A stretch of DNA of 52,766 nt from Patescibacteria group bacterium (GTDB lineage Bacteria; Patescibacteriota; Patescibacteriia; UBA1558; UBA10009). The position numbers were made by a program, and so were the translations under genes. The first letter of the stretch is position 1. Each line of letters starts with the position of its first letter. The DNA lies in NCBI GenBank assembly GCA_018818425.1, contig JAHISB010000005.1, forward strand, positions 1 to 52,766, read 5' to 3'. Positions 26,298 to 36,742 of this stretch are shown in pieces. The notes beneath the pieces are model-generated. The model saw only the letters and a program-made list of their open reading frames with translations, ran no database searches and was not told the DNA's origin.

Positions 26298-29054
26298 TTA
26301 AAAACCTATTTCTGTTCCTGCATTTGGTGCCACAGAAGGTATAGGCGTTAAAAAACATTGAGGAAGATATTGTAAAGTAAATACTTGAACTCGATGATTC
26401 GTTGTATCCATAACATATAGCTTATTCTCAGCATAATCCACTCCTGTAACTCCAAGGAACTGGCCGGGCTCGGAACCATAAGAACTCAGTGTGGATACAT
26501 GATTCCAATCAGTATCAAACACTTGAACTCGTTTACTTAAATAATTATTATCTGTAATAAATATTCTATCATTATTTACGGCAATACCATTTGGCTGAAA
26601 AAACTGACCTGTGCCATAACCATAAGAGCCGAAAGTAGTTATAAAATTACCCTCTAAATCAAATGTTTGAATGCGGTCATTTCCCCGATCAGTCACATAT
26701 ATTTTCCCACCACTTACAGATATATCATAAGGTGTATCAAATTGTCCATTACCAGGGCCCGAAGAACCGAAAGTATTTATAAAATTGCCATCTAAATCAA
26801 ATGTTTGAATGCGGTCGCTACTTCTGTCAGTAACATATATTATATTATCAAACACATCAATCCCATAAGCAGAGACGAACTGACCATTTCCTGTGCCACA
26901 AGAACCGAAAGTATTTATAAAATTGCCATCTAAATCAAATGTTTGAATACGGCAGTTTACAAAATCCGCTACATAAATAATATCTTCGTATATTTCAATA
27001 CCTTCGGGAGATCTAAGTTGTCCATTCCCATACCCCCAGGTACCAAATTGGTCCAAATAATTTCCATCAAGATCAAAAATCTGTACATTATTAAGATCGG
27101 AATCAGTAACATAAATTCTATCATTTTCTACGGCAACGTGATTTGGCCAATCAAATTGCCCATATCCACTACCAGATGAACCAAAAGCTAATAAAAATTC
27201 ATATGATTCAACTGTTTCTTCTAAGAAATCCCGGTGATTATTACAACAAGTTCCTTGAATAGGATATTCCCCAGCATTATCTCCACAGCAAGAAACCTGG
27301 CCAAATGTTGTGTAATCACCAAATGGCACAACTTCACCACTAAAAAGCATTGGATAACTACCACAAACATAATCCTCTGGACAAGTTCCAATAATATCAT
27401 TGGCATCATCACAATCGGGCTCTTCTTCGCCCAAACAAGAAACAGGGCAATCAGCCGGTTTATCTGGAGTTATGCCCCACCAACAGTAGCCATCACTATC
27501 AACGTCAGTACAGACAATTGAATATGGAGGCTCATTTACGGGTGGGTAAAGCGGTGTATTAACTAAATAAGCATCAGTATCATTAGCGAAATCTTCACTG
27601 GGTATTACAAACTTACCATAGCCATTTTCACCCCAATAATTACCCCAGCTATTTTTAAATATATAATAAATAGTTCCTATTAAAGGATCGTTTTCTAGAA
27701 TTTCGAAACTAAGTCCAACTACTTCACCGCTATAATATGTGTCAGATACTACTTCACCAAAACCAACTAGAGTCATAACATGCCACCAAGGGTCATAGGT
27801 AATTCCTTGAGGGCCATTTTCTAATAAAGCAGCTTTAATTTCAAACTCTTTATTTAATTCCATAACAGGGTAAGTAGTCCGCCAAAGCCTGTCTTGCCAA
27901 TCAGTGCACCTGTTAGCACAAGGATCATTTTGCCCAGTATAAGGAAAACAGTCTTCATCAACTACTCCTGTCAATGAAATGGTGGCTAAGGCACTTTCCG
28001 GATCACCTCCTGTACTACAACTTGTTGAGCCACTACTACAAGAAACTAAATCTTGTTCCGAAAGATCAATATCTAAGTGCTGGTTATAGTTAAGATTTAT
28101 TACAGATTCAACAGCACCAACTGTACCAAAAGCCCAACAACTAGCGCAAGAAAGCTGATTCGTAACTGGTGTCATCCAGTCTTGGCCATGCCTATCGCGC
28201 CAATCAAAGATAAAAGGATTTTCTGGATCAAAGTCCAAATTTGATTTCTCTCCTTTAAATGAATCTGCACTTTCACAGAAAGGAAAATAACCTGCTTTGT
28301 AATATAAAAATCCACAAGTATTAGGCAAATTGCCTTTGAACAGTTTTTCTTTTTCTGTAAATGAAAGTTTAGAGACTCCGGTATCTCCTGCAATCCAATT
28401 AAATTCTTGTTCTTTAATTCTTTGATTTAATCTATTGATTTTAGCAGTGTGTTGTTCATCTTTTATCTGCTCTTTTGTTTTAGTTAAAGTTTTATCTGCT
28501 GTTAGGTATTTGACTTGATTGATAGTCAGTTTTGCTTCTTTAATTTGAATTTCTAATGATGCTGGGTTTAATGGATCTAAATGGCAAGTTTCTTCGCAGA
28601 TATCTGAAAAGTTTAAGTTATTATCTTTTAAAAGTTCATCCGTATTAAAAACAAGGTGTCTGTTACCTTGTGAATCTTTTAAAATGATTCTGGCGTAACT
28701 GTTACGGTTATTGAGTTCTACGCTACCAGAGACTGAAAAGGCAATAATGTTTTTATTGATATCTAAAACTATCTTTTGGTCTTCGCTGAAATATTTATTG
28801 ACTGACAAAACTCCCATGATATCTTCTGTTGGTACAGAAAAAGCTGGTCTGGTTTCGTTTGATACCCGGGCCGTGGCTGGTAAAACTTCTTGTGAATTTT
28901 CTTTATTTACTAAGCTCTCAAAACTTTTTACTCCTATTAAAGCAAAATTAAAAAACATCACAGCGCCTACTATACAAATAGTGCCTAATAGTAAAGCTTG
29001 AGATAAGTTTATCTTGGTTTTAGTGATAGTTGTTTGTTCAACATTATTTAACAT
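26298..29054 (-). CDS. C1A papain-like cysteine peptidase fused to NHL-repeat propeller
   Basis: QLSCASCWAFG, WWHVMTLVGFG, FKNSWGNYWGENGYG; then about six NHL blades (FGSSGxGxGQFxxPxGIxV...IYVTDxxNxRIQ). Confidence 0.9.
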   Translation of the reverse strand: MLNNVEQTTITKTKINLSQALLLGTICIVGAVMFFNFALIGVKSFESLVNKENSQEVLPATARVSNETRPAFSVPTEDIMGVLSVNKYFSEDQKIVLDINKNIIAFSVSGSVELNNRNSYARIILKDSQGNRHLVFNTDELLKDNNLNFSDICEETCHLDPLNPASLEIQIKEAKLTINQVKYLTADKTLTKTKEQIKDEQHTAKINRLNQRIKEQEFNWIAGDTGVSKLSFTEKEKLFKGNLPNTCGFLYYKAGYFPFCESADSFKGEKSNLDFDPENPFIFDWRDRHGQDWMTPVTNQLSCASCWAFGTVGAVESVINLNYNQHLDIDLSEQDLVSCSSGSTSCSTGGDPESALATISLTGVVDEDCFPYTGQNDPCANRCTDWQDRLWRTTYPVMELNKEFEIKAALLENGPQGITYDPWWHVMTLVGFGEVVSDTYYSGEVVGLSFEILENDPLIGTIYYIFKNSWGNYWGENGYGKFVIPSEDFANDTDAYLVNTPLYPPVNEPPYSIVCTDVDSDGYCWWGITPDKPADCPVSCLGEEEPDCDDANDIIGTCPEDYVCGSYPMLFSGEVVPFGDYTTFGQVSCCGDNAGEYPIQGTCCNNHRDFLEETVESYEFLLAFGSSGSGYGQFDWPNHVAVENDRIYVTDSDLNNVQIFDLDGNYLDQFGTWGYGNGQLRSPEGIEIYEDIIYVADFVNCRIQTFDLDGNFINTFGSCGTGNGQFVSAYGIDVFDNIIYVTDRSSDRIQTFDLDGNFINTFGSSGPGNGQFDTPYDISVSGGKIYVTDRGNDRIQTFDLEGNFITTFGSYGYGTGQFFQPNGIAVNNDRIFITDNNYLSKRVQVFDTDWNHVSTLSSYGSEPGQFLGVTGVDYAENKLYVMDTTNHRVQVFTLQYLPQCFLTPIPSVAPNAGTEIGF

Positions 29055-29212
29055 AAAAAATGGGTAATTTTAAACTGCTTTACTACTTGATATTACTAAA
29101 ATTATTGATTTTTGGCAATATAAAAACTATCTCTTACTTATCCCCAATTCCTTATTTGCTAATACTCAAATCTTTAACTAAAATATGGATATTATTTTTA
29201 ATTCTTTGTTTT

Positions 29213-30529
29213 ATGAATTTAGAACAAATCGAAGACCTTATTAAGCAAGACGGGATCAAGACAATTATCCTGCAATTTTCCGATTTAACCGGCAGGGTTA
29301 AAGTGGTGGAAACGGAAGCTAACCGCTTTAAAGATATTGTAACGGCCGGGGCCTGGTACGACGGCTCGTCAGTTGAGGGCCACGCCCGCATTTACGAAAG
29401 CGACATGTTATTAAAGCCGGACCTTGATACTTTTGCCGTTCTGCCTTGGACCAATACCGACTTTAAATCGGCCAGGGTAATTTGCGATATTTTTACTACC
29501 GATGGACAGCCCTTTAGCGGCGACCCCAGGTACATTCTTAAAAGGGTCCTTAACGAAGCCAGGGAGATGGGCTTTGAATATTTTACCGCCGCTGAACTGG
29601 AATTCTTTTTGTTTGAAAGAAGCCAATTGCCCAAATTAACCCCTCATGACCGTAAAGGTTATTTTGATTACACGCCGGTCAGCCGGGCTTCCAGAATCTG
29701 CAGAAGGGTAATGGATTCTCTTAAAGCTTTCGGCATCAAGGGAGAAAGCTATCATCACGAAGTGGCCGAAGGCCAGCACGAAATTGATATTCGCTATGAT
29801 AAGGCTTTAAAAAGCGCTGACAATGTTTTAACCGTTAAAGCCGCTCTCAAGGCCTATGCCAACGACGAAACTTTAAAAATTACCTTTATGCCCAAGCCCC
29901 TGCAGGGAGTGAATGGCTCGGGCATGCATATTCATCAAAGTTTGTTTAAGAATGATCAAAATACTTTTTATGATTCTGGCGATGAATATCAGCTTTCATC
30001 AGCCGCTTATAACTTTTTGGCCGGACAGTTATACCACGCTCGGGCTTTAGCCGCCATTACTTCGCCGACCATCAATTCCTACAAGCGCCTGGTGCCGGGC
30101 TACGAAGCGCCGGTAAATATCTGCTGGGGGCGGATCAACCGTTCAGCTTTAATTAGAATCCCCCAGGTCAGCCAAGGCAAAGAACAGTCCACCAGAATGG
30201 AATTAAGGTGCCCCGACCCTTCGGCTAATCCATATCTGGCTTTTGCCGCTATGTTGGCCTGCGGGCTTGACGGCCTTAAAAATAACTTAAGGCCCTCTGA
30301 ACCGGTGGAAGAAAACGTTTATTTGCTAAACAACAACGAAAGGTTAAAAAGAGGAATTAAAACTCTGCCGGCCAACCTAGCCGTGGCCATAGAAGAATTA
30401 AGCCGCGATGAGGTTTTAAAAAATTTATTAGGACAGCATGCCTATGCCGCCATTATCCAAGCCGCTAAAAAAGATATTGACGAAGCCAGGCTAGAAGTAA
30501 CGCCTTGGGAAGTGAATAGATATCTTTAA
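29213..30529 (+). CDS. glnA: glutamine synthetase
   Basis: MNLEQIEDLIKQDGIKTIILQFSDLTGRVK; GSGMHIHQSL; NPYLAFAAML. Confidence 0.93.
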   Translation: MNLEQIEDLIKQDGIKTIILQFSDLTGRVKVVETEANRFKDIVTAGAWYDGSSVEGHARIYESDMLLKPDLDTFAVLPWTNTDFKSARVICDIFTTDGQPFSGDPRYILKRVLNEAREMGFEYFTAAELEFFLFERSQLPKLTPHDRKGYFDYTPVSRASRICRRVMDSLKAFGIKGESYHHEVAEGQHEIDIRYDKALKSADNVLTVKAALKAYANDETLKITFMPKPLQGVNGSGMHIHQSLFKNDQNTFYDSGDEYQLSSAAYNFLAGQLYHARALAAITSPTINSYKRLVPGYEAPVNICWGRINRSALIRIPQVSQGKEQSTRMELRCPDPSANPYLAFAAMLACGLDGLKNNLRPSEPVEENVYLLNNNERLKRGIKTLPANLAVAIEELSRDEVLKNLLGQHAYAAIIQAAKKDIDEARLEVTPWEVNRYL

Positions 30530-30553
30530 AAAAATTCCAAGAACTAAAATAAA

Positions 30554-30626
30554 AAGAACCAAACAAATCAGAATAACCAAAATTAAAATTATTATTATTA
30601 TTAATTTTGAATATTGTTTGGTTCTT
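30554..30626. repeat. inverted pair of AAGAACCAAACAA
   Basis: AAGAACCAAACAA 30554-30566; TTGTTTGGTTCTT 30614-30626. Confidence 0.8.
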
Positions 30627-30656
30627 TTTAGTTTAGATTCTTGATGATTTTTCTGA

Positions 30657-31949
30657 TTATTCCTCAAACTCTGCTAATTCCACATTGACTGCTTTCTCTT
30701 TCCCGTCGTGCCAAATTTTAAGAGTAATAACATCGCCCGGCTGGTATTTAGCTATTTCTTTAGACAAAGGATTGTCAGCATTTAGCTTGACGCCGTTTAA
30801 TTCTAAAATAATATCATTTTCTTCCAAGCCGGCAATGTCTGCCGGGCTGCCGGGCATTACCGCCAGTTCTGATGCGGTACTGCCTCTGGCTAATAAAGCG
30901 CCATAGTCAACGGCTATCTGATTTTCTTCGGCGATCTGTTCATTAAGCATAGCATACCTTACGCCCAAAAACGGCCTGACGATTTTGCCGTTTTCAATGA
31001 CGCTGGCAATTAACGTCTTGGCGCTGTTAATGGGAATGGCAAAACCGATTAATTGTCCCTGCTGATTAACGGCTGTATTGATGCCGATTACCTGTCCTTG
31101 GAGGTTAATTAACGGTCCGCCGGAATTGCCGGGATTAATGGCCGCATCGGTTTGAATTACGCCCTGTAATTCTTCTGATTGGCCGCCGCCGCCGGCCACA
31201 ATATCCCGGCCCATGCCCGAAACAATGCCTTTGGTTACGCTGTTGGAATATTCGCCCAAAGCATAGCCGATGGCAATGACCGTTTGGCCTATCTCGATTT
31301 TATCGGAATCGCCCAGCTCAATAACCGGCAGATTATCGGCTTCTATTTTTAAGAAAGCGATATCGTTAAAAGGGTCGCGACCCACTACGCTAGCATCATA
31401 GCGTGAACCATCGGTCAGAATAACCGAATACTCCGCTTCGGTATCGCTGACTACGTGCTTATTAGTTAAGATCAAGCCGTCGGAATTAATGATAAAACCG
31501 GTGCCGCCGCCGACCTCTGTTTTTTCTTTAGGGCCGGGGATTGGTTGCTGCGGCGCTTTAAAATTAAAATCAAACGGGAAACTGAAAATATCTCCAAAAG
31601 GAAAGCCCGGGCCGCTGAAATTATAATACTGCTGAAGCTCTTTAGTCACGATGATGCTGACCACGGCCGGCGTAACTTTCTGCACCGCTTGAGTGGTTAA
31701 ATTTTCCTCTTCCATAATAACCGCCTGGCCGCCGGAGAGCTGCTGATTAATGTTCTGATTACTCTCGGTCGGATTAATAATCTTAGTGATGCCCAAAGGG
31801 TTAGTTAACCAGTTGGTAAAAGAACTGGGGAAAATACTGCTGGTTAAAAAACCGGCTACACCGCCGGTTATTCCGCCGACAATTAAACTTATAACTACAA
31901 CGGTAATCAAATATCCTTGAGGATATTTTTTTTCTTTATTGTTCTTCAT
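30657..31949 (-). CDS. HtrA/DegP-like S1C serine protease with PDZ domain
   Basis: GTGFIINSDGLILTNKHVV; DAAINPGNSGGPL; C-terminal PDZ. Confidence 0.93.
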   Translation of the reverse strand: MKNNKEKKYPQGYLITVVVISLIVGGITGGVAGFLTSSIFPSSFTNWLTNPLGITKIINPTESNQNINQQLSGGQAVIMEEENLTTQAVQKVTPAVVSIIVTKELQQYYNFSGPGFPFGDIFSFPFDFNFKAPQQPIPGPKEKTEVGGGTGFIINSDGLILTNKHVVSDTEAEYSVILTDGSRYDASVVGRDPFNDIAFLKIEADNLPVIELGDSDKIEIGQTVIAIGYALGEYSNSVTKGIVSGMGRDIVAGGGGQSEELQGVIQTDAAINPGNSGGPLINLQGQVIGINTAVNQQGQLIGFAIPINSAKTLIASVIENGKIVRPFLGVRYAMLNEQIAEENQIAVDYGALLARGSTASELAVMPGSPADIAGLEENDIILELNGVKLNADNPLSKEIAKYQPGDVITLKIWHDGKEKAVNVELAEFEE

Positions 31950-32012
31950 AAAAATAATGTTTAGGTTTAATAATTATCTGATTTTTATAACTTTAATGAT
32001 TCTATTATTTTG

Positions 32013-32064
32013 TTTAGATATAAAGTAGGTGCGCGCTATGGCGCGCACCTACTTTATATCTAAA
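32013..32064. repeat. 24-bp perfect hairpin with 4-nt loop
   Basis: TTTAGATATAAAGTAGGTGCGCGC-TATG-GCGCGCACCTACTTTATATCTAAA. Confidence 0.9.
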
Positions 32065-32093
32065 ACAGTCCATGGCCGGCTAAAAAATAATTT

Positions 32094-32420
32094 CTATTGA
32101 TCTTGTTGAAAATCTAAAATGTTTTTATAAGTTTCCATTAAACCTCCACCCTCTATCAGCCCTTCTAAATCAGTTGATTGGTCTAAATTAGCTGGTAAAA
32201 AATTATTAATAGCGCCTTTTAAAATACTGGGCAGATAGATGAGGCCTAAAATTATCGGCGCCACTATTAAAATAATGTAAATAAAACTTATAATCCGGCC
32301 AAGCAAAATATAACGCTGAATCTTTTTCATCATCGTATAAATCTCTTTGGAGTAGGCAAGATTTTTTTCTAAAAGAATTTTGACCTGCTCTTCTAGAGGC
32401 GCTCCTTGATAATTAACCAT
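32094..32420 (-). CDS. small membrane protein
   Basis: 108 aa with central hydrophobic segment. Confidence 0.6.
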   Translation of the reverse strand: MVNYQGAPLEEQVKILLEKNLAYSKEIYTMMKKIQRYILLGRIISFIYIILIVAPIILGLIYLPSILKGAINNFLPANLDQSTDLEGLIEGGGLMETYKNILDFQQDQ

Positions 32421-32430
32421 AAAAATTTAA

Positions 32431-32913
32431 TTAATCTGGCGGCTGTAATTTAATATATTTTAATTCGACAATATCGCCCGATTTCAGCTTAATTTTATTA
32501 AGGTCATCGACCTGTAAATTATTATCCAGCCAAACCAGCCACTCTTTATTATTAGGCAGCGACTGATAACCGTTAATGCTTAACGCTGATATGCCGCCGG
32601 TCAGAGAATCCTCCTGATAATGGATGTCCAATTTATTGTTCTCTAATCTATCCGCCGCTTCTATTAATTTGAGGATTGAATCGCCGTAATTTAATTTCAT
32701 TTCCGGATAAACTTTTATCTGGCCGCCGCCATAATCTAGCATTAGATTGACTTTAATGATTTTAGTCTGGTTAATAATGCCTCTGATGCCGCCCTCGGGA
32801 CTAAGAATCAAAACCGTTTGTTCCTGGCCGATAACAATGCCGGAAATCCAAATCAGAATCGCTACGGCAATGCCCAGGATGACTTTAGTGGTTTTATTAA
32901 ATTTTTCCATCAT
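32431..32913 (-). CDS. DUF4430-like secreted protein
   Basis: N-terminal TM then VNLMLDYGGGQIKVY...GDSILKLIEAAD...WLVWLDN. Confidence 0.55.
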   Translation of the reverse strand: MMEKFNKTTKVILGIAVAILIWISGIVIGQEQTVLILSPEGGIRGIINQTKIIKVNLMLDYGGGQIKVYPEMKLNYGDSILKLIEAADRLENNKLDIHYQEDSLTGGISALSINGYQSLPNNKEWLVWLDNNLQVDDLNKIKLKSGDIVELKYIKLQPPD

Positions 32914-32914
32914 T

Positions 32915-33430
32915 TTATTTTTTTCTTAACGGCTTCCGCCCTGCTTCTCTTAAATTACGAGGTGTAGTTTTTTGCTTCTTCAGCTTGAGTAAATTATTTA
33001 ACTCCCGCTGGAAAGTTTTAACATCCTCAAAGGCACGGTAAACCGAGGCAAAGCGAATATAGGCCACTTTATCAAAACTCCTCAATCGCCTCATCACCAG
33101 TTCGCCGATTTGCTGACTGGTGATCTCTTCCTTTTTTCTTTTTTGAATATCCCTCTCGATTTGATAAATTAACCCCTTAAACCGATCGAGAGTATAGGAG
33201 CGCTTCTGTAAAGCTTTTTTAAGACCGCTGATTAACTTTTCTCTCTGGTAGGATTCCCTGCTGCCGTCGCGTTTGGTGACTACAAGATTTAAAATTTCGA
33301 TCTGCTCATAAGTAGAGAATCTAAAACCGCATTTCTGACATAAGCGGCGGCGCCTGATAGCAAAACCCTCTTCCGTCAGGCGTGAATCGCTAACCTTGGT
33401 ATTTAGAGACAAACAAACTGGACACTTCAT
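32915..33430 (-). CDS. nrdR: transcriptional repressor NrdR
   Basis: MKCPVCLSLNTKVSDSRLTEEGFAIRRRRLCQKCGFRFSTYEQIE plus ATP-cone. Confidence 0.95.
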   Translation of the reverse strand: MKCPVCLSLNTKVSDSRLTEEGFAIRRRRLCQKCGFRFSTYEQIEILNLVVTKRDGSRESYQREKLISGLKKALQKRSYTLDRFKGLIYQIERDIQKRKKEEITSQQIGELVMRRLRSFDKVAYIRFASVYRAFEDVKTFQRELNNLLKLKKQKTTPRNLREAGRKPLRKK

Positions 33431-33569
33431 AAATAAAATTCCAAATAGCAAATTACAAATTCCAAATAAATCACAATGACCAAAATTCCAATAACTAAAA
33501 TATTTGGGATTTGGTATTTAGAATTTAGCGCTTGTTTGTAATTTGGTGCTTGTAATTTGGGATTTCTAA

Positions 33570-34781
33570 TTACTTGTCTCCCATTTTCTTACGAATAAAA
33601 GCGGGAATTTCTAATTCTTCTTCTTCTTTAGTTTTGGGCGGCAATTCTACTCTATTATCTTCGGCGGCTTTAGCGGATCTTTTAGAAAACAAACTTTTAG
33701 TCATGGCTTTTTGTTTATCTTCTATTTTAACAAAGGGGGAGGAAGCGTAGCCGGATTTTTCTTCCATTGACTGTTCTCGGGTTGAGCTTGATTCGGGCTC
33801 TCTTTCCGATCTTTGGGTGTTAAAGCCGGTAGCAATGACCGTTATTTTTACCTCGTCGCCTAAAGCTTCGTCAATAACCGCGCCAAAAATTACTTTGGCG
33901 TTGCTGTCAATTGAAGAGGTGATAACCTCGGCCGCTTCATTGACTTCGTGCATAGAAAGGTCTTGGCCGCCGGAAACAGTAAAAAGAACGCCTTTGGCTC
34001 CCTTGATGGAAAGCTCTAAAAGAGGGCTGTCGATAGCATTGCGAGCCGCCACCACGGCTCTGTCTTCGCCGCTGGCTCTGCCAATGCCCATTAGAGCAGA
34101 ACCGGCGTCTTTCATGATGGCTTTGATGTCGGCAAAATCTACATTAATTAAGCCCGGCACGGTAATTACATCGGAAATGCCCTGAACGCCCTGCTTTAAG
34201 ACTTCATCCACAATAGCAAAGGCATCTAACAAAGAGGTTTTTTTATCAATCACCTGAAGCAAGCGGTCATTGGGAATAGTGATAATAGTATCTACTTTGT
34301 CAATTAAATTGTCCAGGCCCCGTTCGGCAATGTTTTTTCTTTGAGCGCCTTCGAAAGCAAAGGGCTTGGTTACCACCGCCACGGTCAGCGCTCCCAATTC
34401 TTTGGCAATATCGGCAATAATAGGCGCCGCGCCGGTGCCGGTGCCTCCGCCCAAACCACAGGTGATAAAAACCATATCAGCTTCGTCTAAAACCGCTTTA
34501 AGGTCTTCTTCATTTTCTTCTGCGGACTGGGCGCCAAGTTCCGGGTCCATGCCGGCGCCCAAACCCCTGGTGGTTTCTCTGCCGATATGTATTCTGGAGG
34601 CAGACTCGTTGCTGCTTAAAGCTTGGGCGTCGGTATTAACGGCTATAAATTCAACACCCTTAATCTTTGATTTAATCATTCTATTAATTGCCGAGCCGCC
34701 GCCGCCGCCAACGCCCACCACTTTTATTTTGGCAAAGGTTTCTATATCCGGTTTAATTTCAATTGATTTAGTTTTAGCCAT
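33570..34781 (-). CDS. ftsZ: cell division protein FtsZ
   Basis: [23 protein letters not shown]. Confidence 0.97.
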   Translation of the reverse strand: MAKTKSIEIKPDIETFAKIKVVGVGGGGGSAINRMIKSKIKGVEFIAVNTDAQALSSNESASRIHIGRETTRGLGAGMDPELGAQSAEENEEDLKAVLDEADMVFITCGLGGGTGTGAAPIIADIAKELGALTVAVVTKPFAFEGAQRKNIAERGLDNLIDKVDTIITIPNDRLLQVIDKKTSLLDAFAIVDEVLKQGVQGISDVITVPGLINVDFADIKAIMKDAGSALMGIGRASGEDRAVVAARNAIDSPLLELSIKGAKGVLFTVSGGQDLSMHEVNEAAEVITSSIDSNAKVIFGAVIDEALGDEVKITVIATGFNTQRSEREPESSSTREQSMEEKSGYASSPFVKIEDKQKAMTKSLFSKRSAKAAEDNRVELPPKTKEEEELEIPAFIRKKMGDK

Positions 34782-34826
34782 GTTTAATTTAATATTAATG
34801 TTAATTTGATATCAAAAAAAATTCCT

Positions 34827-36074
34827 TTACGGCAACAGCGATTTAAACCAGTCCTTCATCTTATTCATTACCTGATCAACCGAAGAAAAGCTGGGCAAAT
34901 TAATTCTCGCTGATTTAGTTTCGCTCTGGCTGCCCCATAAAGCCAAGCCCACGGCCGTAGTATAGCTTGGGTCATTAACTTTATCTATGGCGCTGTCTTC
35001 TACGCCCAAAGGCAGGCCTAAAAACACCGGCAATTTAAACTTTTCCTTAGCCAGCTCTATCAAATCGGGCAACTTAGCTCCGCCGCCGGTCAAAATTACT
35101 CCTCCCGGCAGCAGGCCAGAACGATTTATTTTTTTTAACTCTTTATCTATTAAGCCAAAAATTTCTTCACAGCGCGCTTGGGTAATTTCGGCAATGTGTT
35201 TTTCGGAAACCATAGTTCTTTCTTTTTCGGTGGTTGAATATTTAGCCAGATCGATTTCGTTGCGCTTGTTCACCTTGCCTGCCTTGGCCTGGGCCACCTC
35301 TGTTTTAATGGCTTCGGCCGTTTCTACCGAAGTCCTAAGGCCGATAGCAATGTCCGAGGTGATATGATTTGAACCAATGGGCAAAACCGCGGAATGCAAA
35401 ACATCGCCCTCTTCAAAAACCACTAAACTGGTGGTATGGCTGCCAAGGTTAACTAAAGCCACACCCAGCTCTTTCTGTTTTTTAGTTAAGGTGCTTTCAG
35501 CGCAAGCTAAAATCCCAAAAACCAGATCAGCTATATCAACGCCTGTTCGGTAAATGCACTTAGTTAAATTTTTAATTTGCGAAGACAAGGCCATAATAAT
35601 CTGGGTCTGCACCTCTAGTCTTACGCCGGTCATGCCTACAGGGTCTTTGATGCCCGTTTGATTATCAACTGTAAAATCTTTAGGAATAACATGTAGGATT
35701 TCGTAATTAGGAGGGGTGGCTACTGCCTGGGCTGCTTCGATAGCCCTTTCTACATCTTCTTCCATAATCTCTTTATCAGCTTTAGCCACGGCTATGACGC
35801 CGGTGCTTTCTAAAGTGGTGATATAAGTTCCGGAGATTCCTACCACCGCTGTTTCTATGGGCAAACCGGTCATTCTTTCGGCTTGTTCTAAAACTTCGGA
35901 AATAGATGAAACAGCATCCTCGATATTGGTAATCATGCCTTTAGCCACGCCTTCGCTGATTTTTTCTGATGCTCCAATAATCTCCAGACTGCCGTCGTCT
36001 TTCCTGCGCAAAGCCACTAAGCGAATAATGCTTGAACCGATGTCTAGGCCGGTTATAATATTAGGTTGAGCCAT
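34827..36074 (-). CDS. ftsA: cell division protein FtsA
   Basis: GLDIGSSIIRLVAL; LTGGGAKLPDLIELAKEKF. Confidence 0.96.
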   Translation of the reverse strand: MAQPNIITGLDIGSSIIRLVALRRKDDGSLEIIGASEKISEGVAKGMITNIEDAVSSISEVLEQAERMTGLPIETAVVGISGTYITTLESTGVIAVAKADKEIMEEDVERAIEAAQAVATPPNYEILHVIPKDFTVDNQTGIKDPVGMTGVRLEVQTQIIMALSSQIKNLTKCIYRTGVDIADLVFGILACAESTLTKKQKELGVALVNLGSHTTSLVVFEEGDVLHSAVLPIGSNHITSDIAIGLRTSVETAEAIKTEVAQAKAGKVNKRNEIDLAKYSTTEKERTMVSEKHIAEITQARCEEIFGLIDKELKKINRSGLLPGGVILTGGGAKLPDLIELAKEKFKLPVFLGLPLGVEDSAIDKVNDPSYTTAVGLALWGSQSETKSARINLPSFSSVDQVMNKMKDWFKSLLP

Positions 36075-36316
36075 ATTATTTAATAAGTTGAATTAGGTTA
36101 ATTAGTTGATTAGGTTAATTAGGTTGAATAGGTTAATAAATCCGTGATTGATTCGTTTCGTGAAGTAGATTAAATTAAACCAAATTGGCAAATTCGCAAT
36201 CTACCTAATTACCTAATCACCTGAATACCTAGATAACTAATATATATTATAATAAAAAAAAGCAATTTTCTCAAGGAAAAAACTTTTCCACACTATGAAC
36301 AAATTTTGTGCTCAAA

Positions 36317-36715
36317 TCATATTTCCTCAAGCGCGCCCGCTTCCAGTTTTCTTATAATCTTTTCGCGGCTCTTGGTTCTGTGATGATAACCTAATAAATG
36401 AAGCAGGCCATGGCAAAAAAGCCAGGCCAACTGCTCCTGCTGGCTTTGCTTCCGCTCTTTGGCTTGAAAAACTGCCCGCTGATAACAAATCAAAATCTCA
36501 TTGAGTTCTGGAAAAGAAAGAACATCTGTTACTTTATTCTGGCCGCGATACCTCTGGTTTAACCGTTTAATTACTTGCTGGCTAACTAAGGCCACCGAGA
36601 CCGGGAGTAATTTTTTAATTTTTAATTTTCGGCTGATTGATACGGCGACTTTATTAAAAAGCGTCTCTAATTTTAGAGGCACTTTTACTTGATAGTTTAT
36701 TTCAACCTTTATCAT
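36317..36715 (-). CDS. ybeY: endoribonuclease YbeY
   Basis: NQKYRGQNKVTDVLSFP-like (QRYRGQNKVTDVLSFP) and HGLLHLLGYHH. Confidence 0.92.
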   Translation of the reverse strand: MIKVEINYQVKVPLKLETLFNKVAVSISRKLKIKKLLPVSVALVSQQVIKRLNQRYRGQNKVTDVLSFPELNEILICYQRAVFQAKERKQSQQEQLAWLFCHGLLHLLGYHHRTKSREKIIRKLEAGALEEI

Positions 36716-36742
36716 TGAATTATACTTTTAGTTCGCTGATAG

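Noticed and set aside
26630-27000. Repeats that could look like a CRISPR array
   Set aside because: They are NHL blade codons with 46-codon periodicity in a continuous reading frame.
34366-34809. 147-aa plus-strand ORF
   Set aside because: Antisense shadow of ftsZ.
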